64,000 bases of DNA from Cupriavidus pauculus (GCF_003854935.1 NZ_CP033969.1:2294001-2358000); one strand, 5' to 3'; shown: positions 18,301 to 29,000, counted from the first letter of the stretch. Made by a program: numbers and translations. Notes: generated by a model from the sequence alone, not told the origin.

Positions 18301-21300
18301 GAAGTCCCCGATCAGGCGGTTGACGTCCGGATGCAACGGCTGCCGGTTGAAGAACGTCAGGTTCAGCGTGAATGCCGGCTGGCGGCACGCGCGGGCCAGC
18401 ACCTGGGCGAACACGGCCAGGATGCCGGCAGAAGGCGTGATGCCCCACGTACGCCAGAGCGTGCGCAGGCGGGCCCAGCGTGTGGCGTCGAGCGTCATCT
18501 GGCGCGTGGTCACATGGGGCGCCGCAGCCGGTGCGGTGGCGGCAAGCGGCAAGGGCGGCGCCGGCGGCAGGTGCTGGACGACGCCGCGCCAGTACCGCCA
18601 TGCGGTGCGCCATTCGGCGGTGCCGCGCTGGGCCTGTTCGGCCATCACGTAGTCGCGGAACGTGATGGCGGGCGCGGGCCGCGCCGCGCCGGCGTAGGCG
18701 GCCGCCAGATCGTCCATCATGACCTTCAGGCTCTGCACGTCGAACTGCAGCAGGTCGAGGTTCATGTGCAGGCGCAGCCGTCCCCCATCCAGGCGCGACG
18801 CGCAGACTTCGAACAGCGGCCACCTGTGCGCGGGCGGGACGGCGGCGGCCAGCCGCGCGCGCGTTTCCAGCAGGCGTCGCGCCACATCGTCGGGAGGCAG
18901 GCCCCGCAGCGACGCCACCGCGATGCGGTAGCGCGGCACGTCGGGCAGCACGCGCTGCATGCCGTCGTCGCCGATCACCATGCGCAGCATGTCGTGCTGC
19001 GCGACCAGCGCGTTCCAGGCGTCCTCGAAGCGCGTCAGGTCGAAGCCGCCCGCGTCCGCGTCGGTGGTGGCCAGATCCCATTCGAACAGCACGTGACAGG
19101 CCACGCCGCCGTGCGCGATCAGGTGCGTGCGGCCCAGCCAGTAGGCATGCTGGATCGGCGTGAGGGGGAACGGGTCGTGCCGGCCGGCACGGTCGCTGAC
19201 GATCTGGGCCGGCGCGGTGTCCGCCGCCGTGTGCGCCGCCGGGGGCTGCGCGCCGTCCGCCCGGCCGGGCGCCAGCGCCTGCGCGAGCAAGCCGGCCAGT
19301 CCGCGCAGCGTCATGTCGCGGTAAGCCTGCGCGGCGTCGAGGCGCGCCCCGGTGGCACGCTGGACGGCACTGTTCAGTTCAAGAAACTGCAGCGAATCCA
19401 GCCCGAGCTGAAGCAGGTCCTGCCTGGCGTCCATGCGGGTGGGATCGTCCATGCGCAGCTGCATGGCGATGCGGTGCCGCAGCCAGTCCTCGATGGCCGC
19501 CTGGTCGTCCGCCGGCACGCCGCCAAGCCGCAATGGTGCGTCGGCCGGTGCGGACGCCGCCGTCGGCCTGCCGCCGTCATCGGCAACTGCCTGTGCAACG
19601 CCGCCGGCCAGCCGCATGGCAAGGTGCAGCGGCGCGCCGCGCGTGACCGCCTGGTCGAGATGCCAGAGCCCCTCGGCAGTGGACAGGCTGCCCATGCCCG
19701 CCGCTTCCAGTCGCGCCAGCATGGCCGGGTCCGCCGCGCGTCCCGCGCCGGCCCACGCGCCCCAGGCGATCGACACGACGGCCATGCCGCCCGTCCTCGC
19801 GCGCAGGGCCAGCCCGTCCAGATAGCCGCTGGCCAGCGCGTGCGCGCCCTGGCCGGGCGAACCCAGCGTGGCCGCGGCCGACGAGTAGAGCAGCACGTAG
19901 CGCGCCCTGGCATCGGCCAGTGCGGCCAGCAGCGCTTCGGCACCGCCCGCCTTGACGTCGACGACATCGGCAAGGCGTTCGGCCGTCAGGTTGGCCAGCG
20001 GGGTGTCGTCGAGCTTGCCGGCCGCATGGATCGCCCCGGCCACGCCGCCGTCCGCCGCCAGCAAGGCGATCTGGCGCGCCACCTGCGCCGCGTCGGCCAT
20101 GTCGCACGGCACCCAGCGCACGTGGCAGCGATGGTCGGTGGCCATCGATGCGCGCCATGTGGCGCCATCGTCGGGTTCGCGTGGCGCCAGGACGGCAATG
20201 CGGCGGGCGCCATGCGCGGCCAGCCATGCACAGGCGACGCGGCCCAGCCCGCCGAATCCGCCGGTGACGACGTGCCAGCCCGTGGCCTGCAGCCAGCCCG
20301 GTGCCGGCGGCGCGGCAAATTGCGTGGCCGGTGCCAGCGCCGGGCGATACGCGGCGGCACCGCGCACGGCAATCCAGCGCTCGCCGGCCGCGATGGCGGC
20401 GGCGGCAACGGCCACGTCATCGGCATCGGGCTGCGCGGATGGTGTGTCGCCATGCAGGTCGATCGCCGCCAGCATGCGGGCCGGCTGTTCCGCTGCCGCG
20501 ACGCGCAGCAGTGCCCAGATGGCCTGATGCGCGGGCCACGGCGGCACGGGGCCGCCGGCATCGTCGATGGCCCAGGCGTTGTGCGTGACGACGGCCAGCG
20601 GCCCTTGCGCCGGATCGGCCAGCGCGGCCAGCAGCGGCGCGGCCAGCGCGGGCAGTTCGCTGGCCGGCACGTCGGCTGGCGCAATATGCAGCACCCGCCA
20701 GTCCGCCGGCCAGCCGGTGGACCCGCGCGCGTCGGCCCCGCCTTCCGGCGCCGGGGCTGCCGGAACGATCGCATGCCATGTGCGCGCGAACACCGTGTCG
20801 GGGGCCGGCATGGCCGCCGTGGCGGCAGCGACCGCGCCGGATCGCGCCAGCAGGACGTGCTCGCTCATCGCCGCATTGGGCATGTCGTCCGACGGCAGCC
20901 AGCATGTCTGCGCAAAGCCGGCGGTCTGGCAGTGCGCCGCCCAGCGCGCCGTGTCCAGGAACAGTTCGCCGCCACGCGCCGCCTCGTCGTGCAGCGGCGC
21001 CACGAGAGGGCCGAACACGAAGTCGAACAGCCGCATCGGCTGCGTGATCTCGCGCATCAGCAGGTGGCCGCCCGGCGCCAGCAGGCCGTGCAGCATCGCC
21101 AGCGTCTGGCCCACGTGCTGCGTGGCGTGGATGACGTTCGCGGCGACGATCACGTCGAACTGGCCAGCCGCGAATCCCTGGGCGGCGGCATCCCGCTGGA
21201 GGTCGAACTCCCGGTAGTCGACGAAATCATGCTGCGCGAACCGCGCCTGGGCGCGCCGCGTAAAGACGGCCGAGATATCGGTGAAGGTGTAGCGCACGCC

Positions 21301-24300
21301 GGTGTGGCCGGCCAGCGCCTGGAGCAGCAGGGTCGTGGTGCCGCCGGTGCCGGCCCCCACCTCCAGCACGCGCAGCGGCTGGCCCGGTGGCCGGGCCCGC
21401 GCCAGGCCATCGAGCGTGGCGGCGGCGATCTCGTTGAAATAGCGGCCAAAGCTGAAATCCCGGTACAGGACTTCCACGCCGTCCTCCGCGCCCTCGGGGA
21501 AGATGACCGCCACCGGGTCGACATCACCCCGCATCATCGCGCAGAGCTGGCTGCCGCCCCGGGCGATGGTGTCGGCGATGACGTCCAGACCTTCGCAACA
21601 GCCGCGCAGCGTCGCCAGCAGCGCCGGCAGTTCGCCATGGCGCGCGCCGGCGGCCGTGCGATAGCGGCCGTCGGCATCGCACTGGTAGACGCCGTCTTCC
21701 ACGCAGCCGCGCAGCAGGCGTGCCAGCAGTTGCCGGTGGCGGGGCAGCAGCCCGCCGCGTTGCAGTACCTCAAGCATGGTGACGCCCGCATCGATGGCGT
21801 CGCCGACGCACTGCCGCACCATCGTGTCGACGCAGATGCCATGCAGCGCCGCCGCGCACTGGTTCAGCCGGGACAGCCGGTCGAGGTCCAGTGCCGCGGC
21901 GCCCGACACCGCCGCGCGCGACCCGGCGGCCAGCGCGGCGTCGGTGGCGGCATGGGTGGCGGCGTTACCGGCATCACCGGCGGCGGAAGGCGCGGCGGTG
22001 GCCGGCCCGGCGCTCATGGCCGAGGCAGCGCCCTCCGGCCAGTAGCGCGCGGTATCGAACGGGTAGAGCGGGGCGGCCACCCGGGGCGCGTCACACGGCA
22101 GGCAGCGCTGCCAGGGCAACGCCGCGCCAGCCGCGTAGAGCCGGCACAGCGCCTCGCGCAGCGTGGCCGTGCCGGGCTGGTTCCGCCGCGCACTGGCAAT
22201 CCAGTGTCGCGCGTTGCGCGGGCCGGCGCCACGCGACGCGTCGCCATCGGCCGTCATGGCCGCCTGGCCCATGCCGGTCAGCGGCGCATCGGGACTCAGT
22301 TCCAGGCAGATGGCCACATCGTCGTCCAGCGCCCCGGCCAGTGCCTGGCGGTAGTGCACCGGCTCGCGCACATGGCGGCGCCAGTAGTCGGGCTGGTTCA
22401 GCGTGGCGGCATCGATGGGACGCGCCAGCAGCGTGGACCACAGGACGATGCCGTTGCCCGGTCCCGCGTGGACGCCCGCCGCGGCCTGGGCAAAGCGGTC
22501 GAGCATCGGATCGAGCCGCTTGGAATGGGCCGCGCCCGGCACGGCCAGGCGCGCATGGGCAACAGCGGCCCGCCGCAACACCAGCGCCACGCGGTCGATG
22601 TCGTCGGCGTGGCCGCTCAGTACCACATGACGCGGGCCGTTCCAGGCCGCCACCTCGACGCCGCAGGCATCGGCCAGTGGCAACACGTCGGCGTCGGCGG
22701 CAAAGGCGGCCAGCATCGCGCCATCCCGCGCGTGATGCTGCATCAGGCGGCCGCGCGTCACCACCAGCGGCAGCAGGTCCTCAGGCTCGTAGTGGCCGGC
22801 CACGATGGCCGCCGCATACTCGCCGACAGAGTGCCCGAGCACGGCATCGGGCCGCAGCCCCAGCGACTGCCAATGCGCCGCCATGGCCAGCTCGAACGCG
22901 ACGATCGCGGGCTGGACGTAGGCCATGTCGCGCAGCGCCTCGGGATGCTCGCCGTCCATCACCGCGCGCAGCGGCAGCGCAAGCTGGGCATCGCAGGCGG
23001 CGCAGCAGCGGTCAAGCATCTGCGCGAATGCCGCGCTGTGCCGCGCCATCGCTACGCTCATGCCCGGCCACTGGGTGCCCTGGCCGCCGAACAGCCAGAG
23101 CTGGCGCCCGCGGCCGTGGCCCGTGTGTACTGCCACGTCGGTGCCGCCGCTGGCAAAGACCTCCAGGGCGGGCAGCGCCTCGGCGTCCATCGCCAGCGCC
23201 AGCCGGTGGTCAAGGTCGAGCGCGCGGCCGTGCAGGGCCGTGGCCGCCAGCCCGCTGGCGGGCGCACCCGATCGCCACGCCTGCGCGTAGGCGCCAGCCA
23301 GCCCGCGCAACGCCGCCGCGCTGGCGGCGCTGAGCAGCAGCACCGGCGCGGCGGCGTCATCCACCGCGTCGGCGCTGGCCGGGGCCGAATTTGAATCCGA
23401 ATCCGGGGCCGATTGCACGATGACATGGCAGTTGGTCCCCCCCAGGCCGAACGCCGACACGCCGGCGGTGCGTACCGCGCGGGGCCACGGCATGGCGGCG
23501 GTGGCTGCGGCCAGCGGCGAATCGTCCGCGTCCAGCGCAGGAATCGGCTGCTCGCAGTGCAGCGTCGGGGGGATGGTGCCGTGATGCACGGCGAGCACGG
23601 TCTTGATCAGGCCGGCAATGCCGGCGGCGGTATCCAGGTGCCCGATGTTGCCCTTGACGGCGCCTACCAGGCAGCGCGGTGCGCCGGGGCTGCGGCCGGC
23701 CAGCGCCGCGCGCAGCCCTTCGATCTCGATGGGGTCGCCGAGCGGGGTGCCGGTGCCGTGGGCCTCGATCAGGTCCAGATCGTCGGGGCCGATGGCGGCC
23801 ATCGCCATGGCGTCGCGCACGACGTCCTGTTGCCCGGCCACCGACGGCGCCGTGAATCCCGCCTTGCGGTGCCCGTCGTTGTTGACCGCGCTGCCCCGGA
23901 CGATGGCCAGTACCCGGTCGCCGTCGGCCATCGCGTCGGCCAGCCGCCGCAGCACCACCACGCCCACGCCGTGGCCGGCGAAGGTGCCTTGCGCGCGGGT
24001 GTCGAACGGGCGGCAGCGGCCGTCCGGCGAGAAGATCATGCCCGGCTGGTAGAGGTAGCCCTGCTGTTGGGGGAATGACACCGCCACGCCGCCGGCCAGC
24101 GCCATGTCGCATTCGCCGACCCGCAGGCTCTCGCAGGCCACGTGTACCGCCACCAGTGAACTGGAGCAGGCGGTCTGGATCGTCAGCGCCGGCCCGGTCA
24201 GCCCCAGCTTGTAGGCGACCCGCGTGGCAAGGTAGTCCTTGTCGTTGCCCAGCAGCGCCTGCATGCCGCGCACTTGCGAGGGACCGTGTGCGCGGAACGC

Positions 24301-24726
24301 ATCGAGTCCCGGATACGTGCTGAGGCGGCAGGCCGCGAACACGCCGGTGCGCGGCACGGCGTGGCGCGGCGCATGCCCCGCATGCTCCAGCGCATGCCAG
24401 CCGGCCTGCAGGAACAGGCGCTGCTGCGGGTCCAGCGCCTCGGCATCGGCCCGTGCATAGCCGAACAGCGCGGCGTCGAACTGGTCCGGATCGTCAATCG
24501 GCGCCGCCACGGGCACGTACAGCGGATCGCCCGCCACGGCGTCCGGCACGCCGGCGGCGCGCAGCGTTGCGCGGTCGAACCTGCGGCTGCAGTCGATGCC
24601 GTCGCACAGGTTGCGCCAGAACGCGTCGGCGTCGCGGGCGGCCGGGAACCGGCAGGACAGGCCGATGATGGCGATGGCGTCGTCGGGGGCGGGTGGGGCG
24701 GATGGGGCGGGGTGAGCAAGGCTCAT
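15349..24726 (-). CDS. irp1: Mixed PKS/NRPS, HMWP1 (Irp1)-like: KS-AT-MT-KR-ACP-Cy-MT-PCP-TE
   Basis: This 3125-residue megasynthase extends the salicyl-bis-thiazoline chain with one malonyl unit and one cysteine and releases it. Anchors I placed: KS Cys187 (TACSSS), AT Ser633 (GHSVG), first C-methyltransferase around residue 1122 (VLEVGAGTG), KR nucleotide motif TGGFGGLG at 1488, ACP Ser1778 (GLDSL), cyclisation motif DLLQFDVQS at 1991, second methyltransferase around 2551 (VLEAGAGTG), PCP Ser2815 (GGDSL), TE Ser2946 (GWSYG). The order and length match Yersinia HMWP1 (about 3160 residues). There is no active adenylation domain; a short A-like remnant lies between Cy and the second MT. Cysteine must be loaded in trans by the HMWP2-like protein. 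The KR has His1629 where the catalytic Tyr normally sits and Ser for the following Asn. The start overlaps the MFS gene stop (ATGA). Confidence 0.95.
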   Translation of the reverse strand: MSLAHPAPSAPPAPDDAIAIIGLSCRFPAARDADAFWRNLCDGIDCSRRFDRATLRAAGVPDAVAGDPLYVPVAAPIDDPDQFDAALFGYARADAEALDPQQRLFLQAGWHALEHAGHAPRHAVPRTGVFAACRLSTYPGLDAFRAHGPSQVRGMQALLGNDKDYLATRVAYKLGLTGPALTIQTACSSSLVAVHVACESLRVGECDMALAGGVAVSFPQQQGYLYQPGMIFSPDGRCRPFDTRAQGTFAGHGVGVVVLRRLADAMADGDRVLAIVRGSAVNNDGHRKAGFTAPSVAGQQDVVRDAMAMAAIGPDDLDLIEAHGTGTPLGDPIEIEGLRAALAGRSPGAPRCLVGAVKGNIGHLDTAAGIAGLIKTVLAVHHGTIPPTLHCEQPIPALDADDSPLAAATAAMPWPRAVRTAGVSAFGLGGTNCHVIVQSAPDSDSNSAPASADAVDDAAAPVLLLSAASAAALRGLAGAYAQAWRSGAPASGLAATALHGRALDLDHRLALAMDAEALPALEVFASGGTDVAVHTGHGRGRQLWLFGGQGTQWPGMSVAMARHSAAFAQMLDRCCAACDAQLALPLRAVMDGEHPEALRDMAYVQPAIVAFELAMAAHWQSLGLRPDAVLGHSVGEYAAAIVAGHYEPEDLLPLVVTRGRLMQHHARDGAMLAAFAADADVLPLADACGVEVAAWNGPRHVVLSGHADDIDRVALVLRRAAVAHARLAVPGAAHSKRLDPMLDRFAQAAAGVHAGPGNGIVLWSTLLARPIDAATLNQPDYWRRHVREPVHYRQALAGALDDDVAICLELSPDAPLTGMGQAAMTADGDASRGAGPRNARHWIASARRNQPGTATLREALCRLYAAGAALPWQRCLPCDAPRVAAPLYPFDTARYWPEGAASAMSAGPATAAPSAAGDAGNAATHAATDAALAAGSRAAVSGAAALDLDRLSRLNQCAAALHGICVDTMVRQCVGDAIDAGVTMLEVLQRGGLLPRHRQLLARLLRGCVEDGVYQCDADGRYRTAAGARHGELPALLATLRGCCEGLDVIADTIARGGSQLCAMMRGDVDPVAVIFPEGAEDGVEVLYRDFSFGRYFNEIAAATLDGLARARPPGQPLRVLEVGAGTGGTTTLLLQALAGHTGVRYTFTDISAVFTRRAQARFAQHDFVDYREFDLQRDAAAQGFAAGQFDVIVAANVIHATQHVGQTLAMLHGLLAPGGHLLMREITQPMRLFDFVFGPLVAPLHDEAARGGELFLDTARWAAHCQTAGFAQTCWLPSDDMPNAAMSEHVLLARSGAVAAATAAMPAPDTVFARTWHAIVPAAPAPEGGADARGSTGWPADWRVLHIAPADVPASELPALAAPLLAALADPAQGPLAVVTHNAWAIDDAGGPVPPWPAHQAIWALLRVAAAEQPARMLAAIDLHGDTPSAQPDADDVAVAAAAIAAGERWIAVRGAAAYRPALAPATQFAAPPAPGWLQATGWHVVTGGFGGLGRVACAWLAAHGARRIAVLAPREPDDGATWRASMATDHRCHVRWVPCDMADAAQVARQIALLAADGGVAGAIHAAGKLDDTPLANLTAERLADVVDVKAGGAEALLAALADARARYVLLYSSAAATLGSPGQGAHALASGYLDGLALRARTGGMAVVSIAWGAWAGAGRAADPAMLARLEAAGMGSLSTAEGLWHLDQAVTRGAPLHLAMRLAGGVAQAVADDGGRPTAASAPADAPLRLGGVPADDQAAIEDWLRHRIAMQLRMDDPTRMDARQDLLQLGLDSLQFLELNSAVQRATGARLDAAQAYRDMTLRGLAGLLAQALAPGRADGAQPPAAHTAADTAPAQIVSDRAGRHDPFPLTPIQHAYWLGRTHLIAHGGVACHVLFEWDLATTDADAGGFDLTRFEDAWNALVAQHDMLRMVIGDDGMQRVLPDVPRYRIAVASLRGLPPDDVARRLLETRARLAAAVPPAHRWPLFEVCASRLDGGRLRLHMNLDLLQFDVQSLKVMMDDLAAAYAGAARPAPAITFRDYVMAEQAQRGTAEWRTAWRYWRGVVQHLPPAPPLPLAATAPAAAPHVTTRQMTLDATRWARLRTLWRTWGITPSAGILAVFAQVLARACRQPAFTLNLTFFNRQPLHPDVNRLIGDFTSVMLVDFDIEADTPLREVLHAVQATLWDRLAHARVNGVEVLRLYTREHGADDGAHRGPAMPVVFTSMLGMTLDGQPIERALTRLLGEPVHVFTQTPQVWIDHQVMEVNGELVCHWYCMDDVLAPGVAAELFGAFRDTLEAIADRPARMRAAPDLPAPRLDPHPAVAAPPHWPADVDAGTLEAWLRRHPAVRHAALRPAPDGQGMEAWIVTHEPACGVAASTAPTLLASAGLPQLDDTTLAAFDNAWQWLERRARDGIVATLRRHGLFARTGDCHSATEVAHALAATPRTSQLLCQWLARLHADGCLDRDGVHYRATALPAPGADPLPGAPAPWLGTLARYVEGCVAQHDALIQGRQSALALMFGHDDGLDVARAFYRDNPVAAALNASAGAVIAQLAQASHTGLRVLEAGAGTGATTEAVLTALQGLPRGPALYRFTDVSPWFLDAARDRFGHGAPMEYGLFDLNRPVDFDAHPADGYDVIVVAQALHDACDIPRSLARLRRLLRAGGHLVLIEATARDSYLQLASVGFMEALAGFDDARADDGQPMLALPTWRSVLDAAGFSTVLTWPPGDDWRQHLIVAQAGETGRLDAAALDRYLKARWPDAPPLCWRQCERLPQVAGAEATVTAPDPGGLAQPACDPQRRAAVGAVWQNLLGRPVEADTDFFRAGGDSLIATRMIAQLHQLGMGEASLQAIFAHPQLAAFCAALEAAVIDGDRPCQDPACAGTVPLARGTRPAEVFAIHASDGGVAAYLPLARAMDCAVHGLPADGALAVATLGALARRHADTLRRVRPHGPYCLLGWSYGCFLAAEAARCLFESGEPVRLVLLDPVCRADFACADRGALIRLLCEGGPATLAPPDGFDGWDPSAQTGWFLARQPATGGMDAAQLEQVAHLLDLLARAPLPAPLPIPCLRIDAAQRPPHWRPADDDWRAWSAGAHPQVEQATLNAGHWALLAGDAAGAVADRWWAWHAASHGDAGGRP

Positions 24727-26003
24727 GATCGGGTCTCCAGATCGGCGGGTGCGGCGCGGGACGGGCGCGCGGGGATCGGCCCAGCGGCCAGGGCCAGGGC
24801 GGGCGCCTGCAGGCGCCCGCCGAGCCGCAGCACCATCAGCAGGCTGGCCGTGGCCAGTGCCGCCAGCAGGGCCAGCGTGGTGCGGTAGCCGGTGACGCCG
24901 GCCAGTTGCAGCGTGCCCAGCGACACGCCGATGGCCACGGCTGCGTCGATGGACTGGAACAGCGCGTAGTCGGCGGCCGGACGCGCGGGGCGGACGTAAT
25001 CCATCAGCATCCGGTAGACCTGCACGAACGCGGCAGCGGCGGCAACGCTCGTGGCGCCGATCAGGCGCTGCCAGCCGCCAGCGTCCAGCACGGGCTGCAG
25101 CAGGCAGGCCAGCGCCAGTAGCACGGCATGGCTGGACAGGATGGCCAGCAGCGCCGGCACAGGCCGCACGTGCCGCGCGATCCAGCCGCCCGCCACCACG
25201 CCGAGCGCGCTGCCGCCGGTGCCGTACACGGCCAGCGCCGCGCCGGCTTCGGCCAGCGACAGGCCCGCGTCCATCAGCAGCGGCGCCTCCAGCGCCATCA
25301 TTCCGCGCATGGCGGGGTAGGCCACGGCAGCCAGGCACAGCCCCGGCCAGAGCGTTCCCGAGGGGCCGGCGGCGGCCGGCCGCGCGGCGTCGCGCGCGGG
25401 CGTGGCGGGCAGTGGCCGGCTGAAGCGCCACGGCAACCAGAGCAGCAGCAGCGACACCACGGCCAGCGCCGACATCGCCCATGCCCAGCCGCCGGCCTGC
25501 GCCACGGCCAGGAACAGCGGCGGACAGCAAGCCAGTCCGACATAACTGCCGCCCACCTGTGCCATGTTGGCCGCGGGGCGCGTGCTGGCGTCGGTCGTGC
25601 CGATGACGATGCCGTCGGCGAAGATGTCGTGCGTGGCCGACAGCAGCGCCAGCCACAGCAGTGCCGCCACGATCAGCCATGGCGCATCGGTCGGCAGCAG
25701 CCAGCCCGTGGCCAGCAGCACCAGCGCCATCGCCAGCTGGGTCACCGCCAGGCTGCCCAGGTAGCGATTGCCGCGCGCGGCCAGCGCATGGCGCTCCGCC
25801 CACGGGGCCCACATGGCCTTGAACACCCACGGCAGCATGGCAAGCGACAGGTAGCTCAGCGCGGCCAGGCTCCAGCCCTGCTCGCGGAACCATGCGCCCA
25901 CCCCGCGCGCGATCAGGGCCGTGACCATGCCCTGGTGGATGTAGAAACACCAGAACGGCAGGCAGTGACGCGGCGCGGGCGCCGTATGCGCGCGGCCCGT
26001 CAT
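24723..26003 (-). CDS. ybtX: MFS transporter, YbtX-like
   Basis: This 426-residue inner-membrane protein with about 12 hydrophobic segments sits between the two synthetase genes, as ybtX does in Yersinia. It shows features of the RhtX/YbtX/AmpG-like transporters (an early FYIHQGM motif and MWAPWAER after the second helix). Members of this group have been linked to siderophore handling: RhtX imports rhizobactin, while the part played by YbtX in iron uptake is unclear and it has been tied to zinc. It overlaps both neighbours by 4 bases (ATGA), so it is surely co-translated with them. Direction of transport is not decidable from sequence. Confidence 0.88.
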   Translation of the reverse strand: MTGRAHTAPAPRHCLPFWCFYIHQGMVTALIARGVGAWFREQGWSLAALSYLSLAMLPWVFKAMWAPWAERHALAARGNRYLGSLAVTQLAMALVLLATGWLLPTDAPWLIVAALLWLALLSATHDIFADGIVIGTTDASTRPAANMAQVGGSYVGLACCPPLFLAVAQAGGWAWAMSALAVVSLLLLWLPWRFSRPLPATPARDAARPAAAGPSGTLWPGLCLAAVAYPAMRGMMALEAPLLMDAGLSLAEAGAALAVYGTGGSALGVVAGGWIARHVRPVPALLAILSSHAVLLALACLLQPVLDAGGWQRLIGATSVAAAAAFVQVYRMLMDYVRPARPAADYALFQSIDAAVAIGVSLGTLQLAGVTGYRTTLALLAALATASLLMVLRLGGRLQAPALALAAGPIPARPSRAAPADLETRS

Positions 26004-29000
26004 GGCGTGTCTCCGTCGCTGCCCGCCCGGCGCACGCGCTGCGCGTGCCGCAGCCGGCGCCGGGCGTCCGCATCGGGCGATGGCGTGGCGCTGGCCGCGC
26101 CCCCGGCCAGATGGGTGCCCAGTGCGCGCGGCGTGGGATACGCGAACAGGTCGGTCACGGCCAGCGCGTGGCCGGCCTGTACCAGCCGCGCGTGTATCTG
26201 CACCAGTTGCAGCGAACTGGCGCCGGCATCGAAGAAATTCTCGTCGGGGTCCACGGGCTGGCCCACCACATCCTGGAAGACCGACTGCACCCGTCTCAGC
26301 AGGACCGGCGCCTGGGCATCGTCGGCGGGCGCTGCCGCGACAGGCGGCGGCCCGGACGCCGGCGGCGCGGCCGGCGCAAGTGGCACGGCGCGCGGCGCCA
26401 GCGCGTCCAGCGGCAGCAACCAGGCTGCGCCATGGTCGTCCGGATCGGCAAGGCGGCGCAGCAGCGCGCAGTACTGGTCGAACATCGCATCGAGGTCGTC
26501 CGGCGCAAACAGTGCCTGCACGGCGTCCCAGTTGAAGCAGAGGTCGCCGTCCGATTCGTAGACCTGGTGATCGAGCCAGACCTGTGGCGTCTGCGAGAGA
26601 CCCCAGACTGGCCGTAGCCACGTGTCGCGATGCAGGAAGCGCCCGTTGTCGAACCCCAGCGCGCTCGTGAACACCACCGGCATCGCCGTGCTGGCGGCGC
26701 CGTCGCGGCGCGCCATGTCGCGCATCACGCGGATGGCCGGATAGTCGCGGTGCGTGAGGTCCTGCCACAGCCGTTGCTGCAGGTGCTGTGCGGTGTCGCG
26801 CAAGGTGTCGTGCGGCGTCCACGCCAGCAGCAGCAGCGACGTGAAATCGCCCAGTACCCGCTCGACGTGCGGGTGGACCGGCGGTCGGTCGAACAGCGTC
26901 AGGTTCAGCGTCAGCGCCGCGCGCGTGCTCCAGGCCGACAGCACCGTGCCGAACGCGGTCAGCAGCAGCGCGGACGGCGTCACGCGCAGCGGTGCGGCAC
27001 GCGCGCGCAGCCGTTGCCAGTCCGGTGCCGCCAGCCGCCCTGACCGGCGCATGAAGCGGGGCCGGCCAATTTGCGCCGGATCGGCCGCGAGCTTCAGCGC
27101 AGGCGGCGCGGGCAGCGTGGCGATGCGATCTCGCCAGTATCGGACGGCCGCCTCACCGGGCGCGGCGCGCATGGCGCGGCGGCAGGCGCCGTAGTGGGTG
27201 TCGATGGCGGGCAGCGTGAGGCCGGGGTCCGCATACAGGTCCTCCAGCTCGGCCAGCAGGATCTGCATGCTGAGTCCGTCCAGCATCAGGTTGTCCAGGA
27301 GCAGGTACAGGCGAGCGGGGCCGTGGCCGTCGATCCTGCCGAGCTGGAGGTCGAAGACCGGCCACCTGCTCGGGTCCAGTACCTGCTGCGACAGGCGCGT
27401 GCGCAGGGCCAGGCCGTCGCCATCGTCGAAGCTGGACAGGCGGTGCGTGGGGATGTCGAAACGGGGCACCACCGGCAACACGTGCAGTTGGCCGTCGCGC
27501 ACCACGGCGCGCAGCATGTCGTGCCGGACGACCAGCGTGTTCCAGGCCGTCTGCAGCCGCGCGATGTCGGGCGCATCGATCTCGAACTCGACAAAGAAAT
27601 GCGCGCCGACGCCGCCGAGCGCGAAGCCCGGCTGGCGGCCCGCCAGATAAGCCTGCTGGACGTCGGTCAGCGGCAGCGGTCCGGTGGCGGCGGGTGCGCA
27701 GGAAAGAGCGTCGCCTGCCCCGTCACCGGCGTGGCGTGTGTCGCGCGTCAGGGTGGCGGCGAATCCGGCCAGCGTCGGCGCGGCGAACAGGTCGCCAAGC
27801 TCGGCATGGTAGCCGCGCCGTGCCAGTTCGCCGATCAGCCGGGTGGCCAGCAGGCTGTCGCCGCCGGCTTCGAAGAAATGACTGTCGCGGCGCGGGGTGG
27901 CAAGACGCAGCGACTGCTGCCACAACGCGGCGAGCACGCACTCGGCGTCGCCGCTGGGCGGCTCGCCCGCCACCGGTCCGTCGGCGGCGGCTGGCTCCGG
28001 TGCCGCAAGCGCGGCCAGCGCGGCGTGATCGACCTTGCCGTTGGCCGTCAGCGGCAGCGCATCGAGCCAGAGCACACGGTGCGGCACCATGTAGGCGGGC
28101 AGCACGTCGATCAGCCGCTCGCGCAGTCCGTCGACATGGGGACGGTGCGCCACGCCGGGCAGGGGCAACGCGAAGCTTGACAGTCCACCGAAGCTGTCGG
28201 CGTGCGCGCACGGCATGGACATCGCGGCAAAGGTCTCCCGCCATGCCGAAGCTGGCCGGACAGCGCCCTCGCGGAACAACGCCGCGGTCACCAGTCCGAC
28301 GGCTGGCATGGCCTCCAGCTCCAGTACCTGTAGCCAGCCGCCCGGCGCGCCAAGCCGCGACGCCAGCCGCAGCGTGCCGGACCACGCATCGTCGGGCAGG
28401 CGGTGCAGGACGTTGTTCAGCAGCACCACATCGGCATGATGCCAATGCTCGGGCGCCTGCGTGAGGGTGGCGAACGCCAAGGGCATGGCATGCGCGGCGC
28501 CCGCCAGCCGCTCGCGCTGGCGCGCCACCATGGCGGGCGACGGATCGGACAGCCGGTACGTCACCTGCCCGGGTGTCAGCCGGGCCAGCAGGGCTTCGGC
28601 AAACCGGCCGCTGCGGGCGTAGGGCTCCGCTACGCGCAGTGGCCGGCCCAGCTGTTGTGCCAGCCGCGCGATGACGCTGGCGAGTGCGTCGAGCGCCGGC
28701 CCGGCCCCGGCGTGCGCCAGTTGCATGGCATCGGGGGCCAGCGTCGGGTGATCGAGCAGCGCCAGCGGCGACTGCCGGCCCGCCAGGATGGCGTCGAGCC
28801 ATGGATGGTGGTCGGCCGGCAGGGCTGGCGCAGCGCCAGGATCGTGGGTCGGCAACGCGGGCCGGTCCGGGGCCGGCAGATATCGGCCGCCGGCATCGCG
28901 CTGCAATTGGCCCGCTTCGCACAGCCAGTCCAGCCAGCGTGCCACCACGGGGCCGAATGCGGGCTGCGCGCCGCATGCCGCGATGCAGGCGTCGACGTCG

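Noticed and set aside
15205-23394. Plus-strand open frame of 2729 codons opposite the PKS/NRPS gene
   Set aside because: It lies entirely antisense to a gene with clear catalytic domains. Its composition (Gln, Arg, His, Ala rich, no domain pattern) is what a GC-rich gene gives on its opposite strand.
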